32,513 nt of DNA, taken from Verrucomicrobiaceae bacterium. Lineage in GTDB: Bacteria > Verrucomicrobiota > Verrucomicrobiia > Verrucomicrobiales > DEV007. Shown piece after piece: positions 32,483 through 32,513 of the stretch. The position numbers and the translations under genes were made by a program. The first letter of the stretch is position 1, and each line of letters begins with the position of its first letter. The stretch is taken from the NCBI GenBank assembly GCA_004211885.1, contig SHBV01000031.1:1-32513 (forward strand), read 5' to 3'. The notes beneath the pieces were generated by a model. That model was not told the origin of the DNA and did no database searches. It saw only the letters and a program-made list of their open reading frames with translations.

Positions 32483-32513
32483 AAAATATAACCGCTCTAA
32501 CATTAATACCTAA

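Overview
The window looks like a stretch of a Verrucomicrobiota chromosome. A neighbouring PVC lineage such as Planctomycetota is the alternative. It has low-to-moderate GC by eye. The pointers are: a cluster joining a cytochrome/WD40 protein, a DUF1549/DUF1553 protein and two DUF1501 proteins; a secreted sulfatase; a Tat-exported Gfo/Idh/MocA oxidoreductase; a protein made of W-A-x-x-D-P/A-x-x-W repeats; and a protease with the C-terminal domain often seen on verrucomicrobial exported proteins. These assignments come from recalled family features, not from searches. The left edge cuts a gene. The right edge stops in short tandem repeats, so the window may be a whole contig.

Layout. 1-1032 (-): 5'-complete, 3'-truncated oxidoreductase. 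1157-4933 (+): four exported proteins (helical repeat protein, MORN-type lipoprotein, trypsin-like protease, unknown secreted protein). 5006-5078 (-): tRNA-Ala(GGC). 5190-7373 (-): sulfatase with a TPR tail, divergent from a PQQ-type beta-propeller at 7497-8759 (+). 8760-13834 (-): MFS transporter, BON/OmpA envelope protein, alpha/beta hydrolase and RsgA. 13970-19053 (+): histidine phosphatase, glucose-6-phosphate isomerase and GlnD, the last two coupled by a 1-nt gap. 19199-21198 (+): TIM-barrel sugar isomerase-like protein with a strong terminator, then an EamA-type transporter. 21236-31175 (+): cytochrome c/WD40, a giant DUF1549/DUF1553 protein, two DUF1501 proteins and an FG-GAP propeller. 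31200-32513: AT-rich accessory tail with two small genes, a palindrome, a truncated glycerophosphodiester phosphodiesterase remnant and 10-bp-phased tandem repeats.

How the genes fit together. Much of the window encodes exported proteins that plausibly act on environmental polymers, especially sulfated or other polysaccharides: sulfatase, oxidoreductase, sugar isomerase-like protein, and the haem-motif/DUF1501 module. This is inference from families and context, since no substrate can be read from the sequence. The middle block is housekeeping: ribosome maturation, glycolysis and nitrogen sensing.

The most unusual features are: the near-total lack of Shine-Dalgarno sequences; the abrupt change in arginine codon use at 28493-31175; the large insertion inside the DUF1553 region; and the phased repeats that abut a broken gene at the right edge. 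I did not find a clearly new defence or mobile system.
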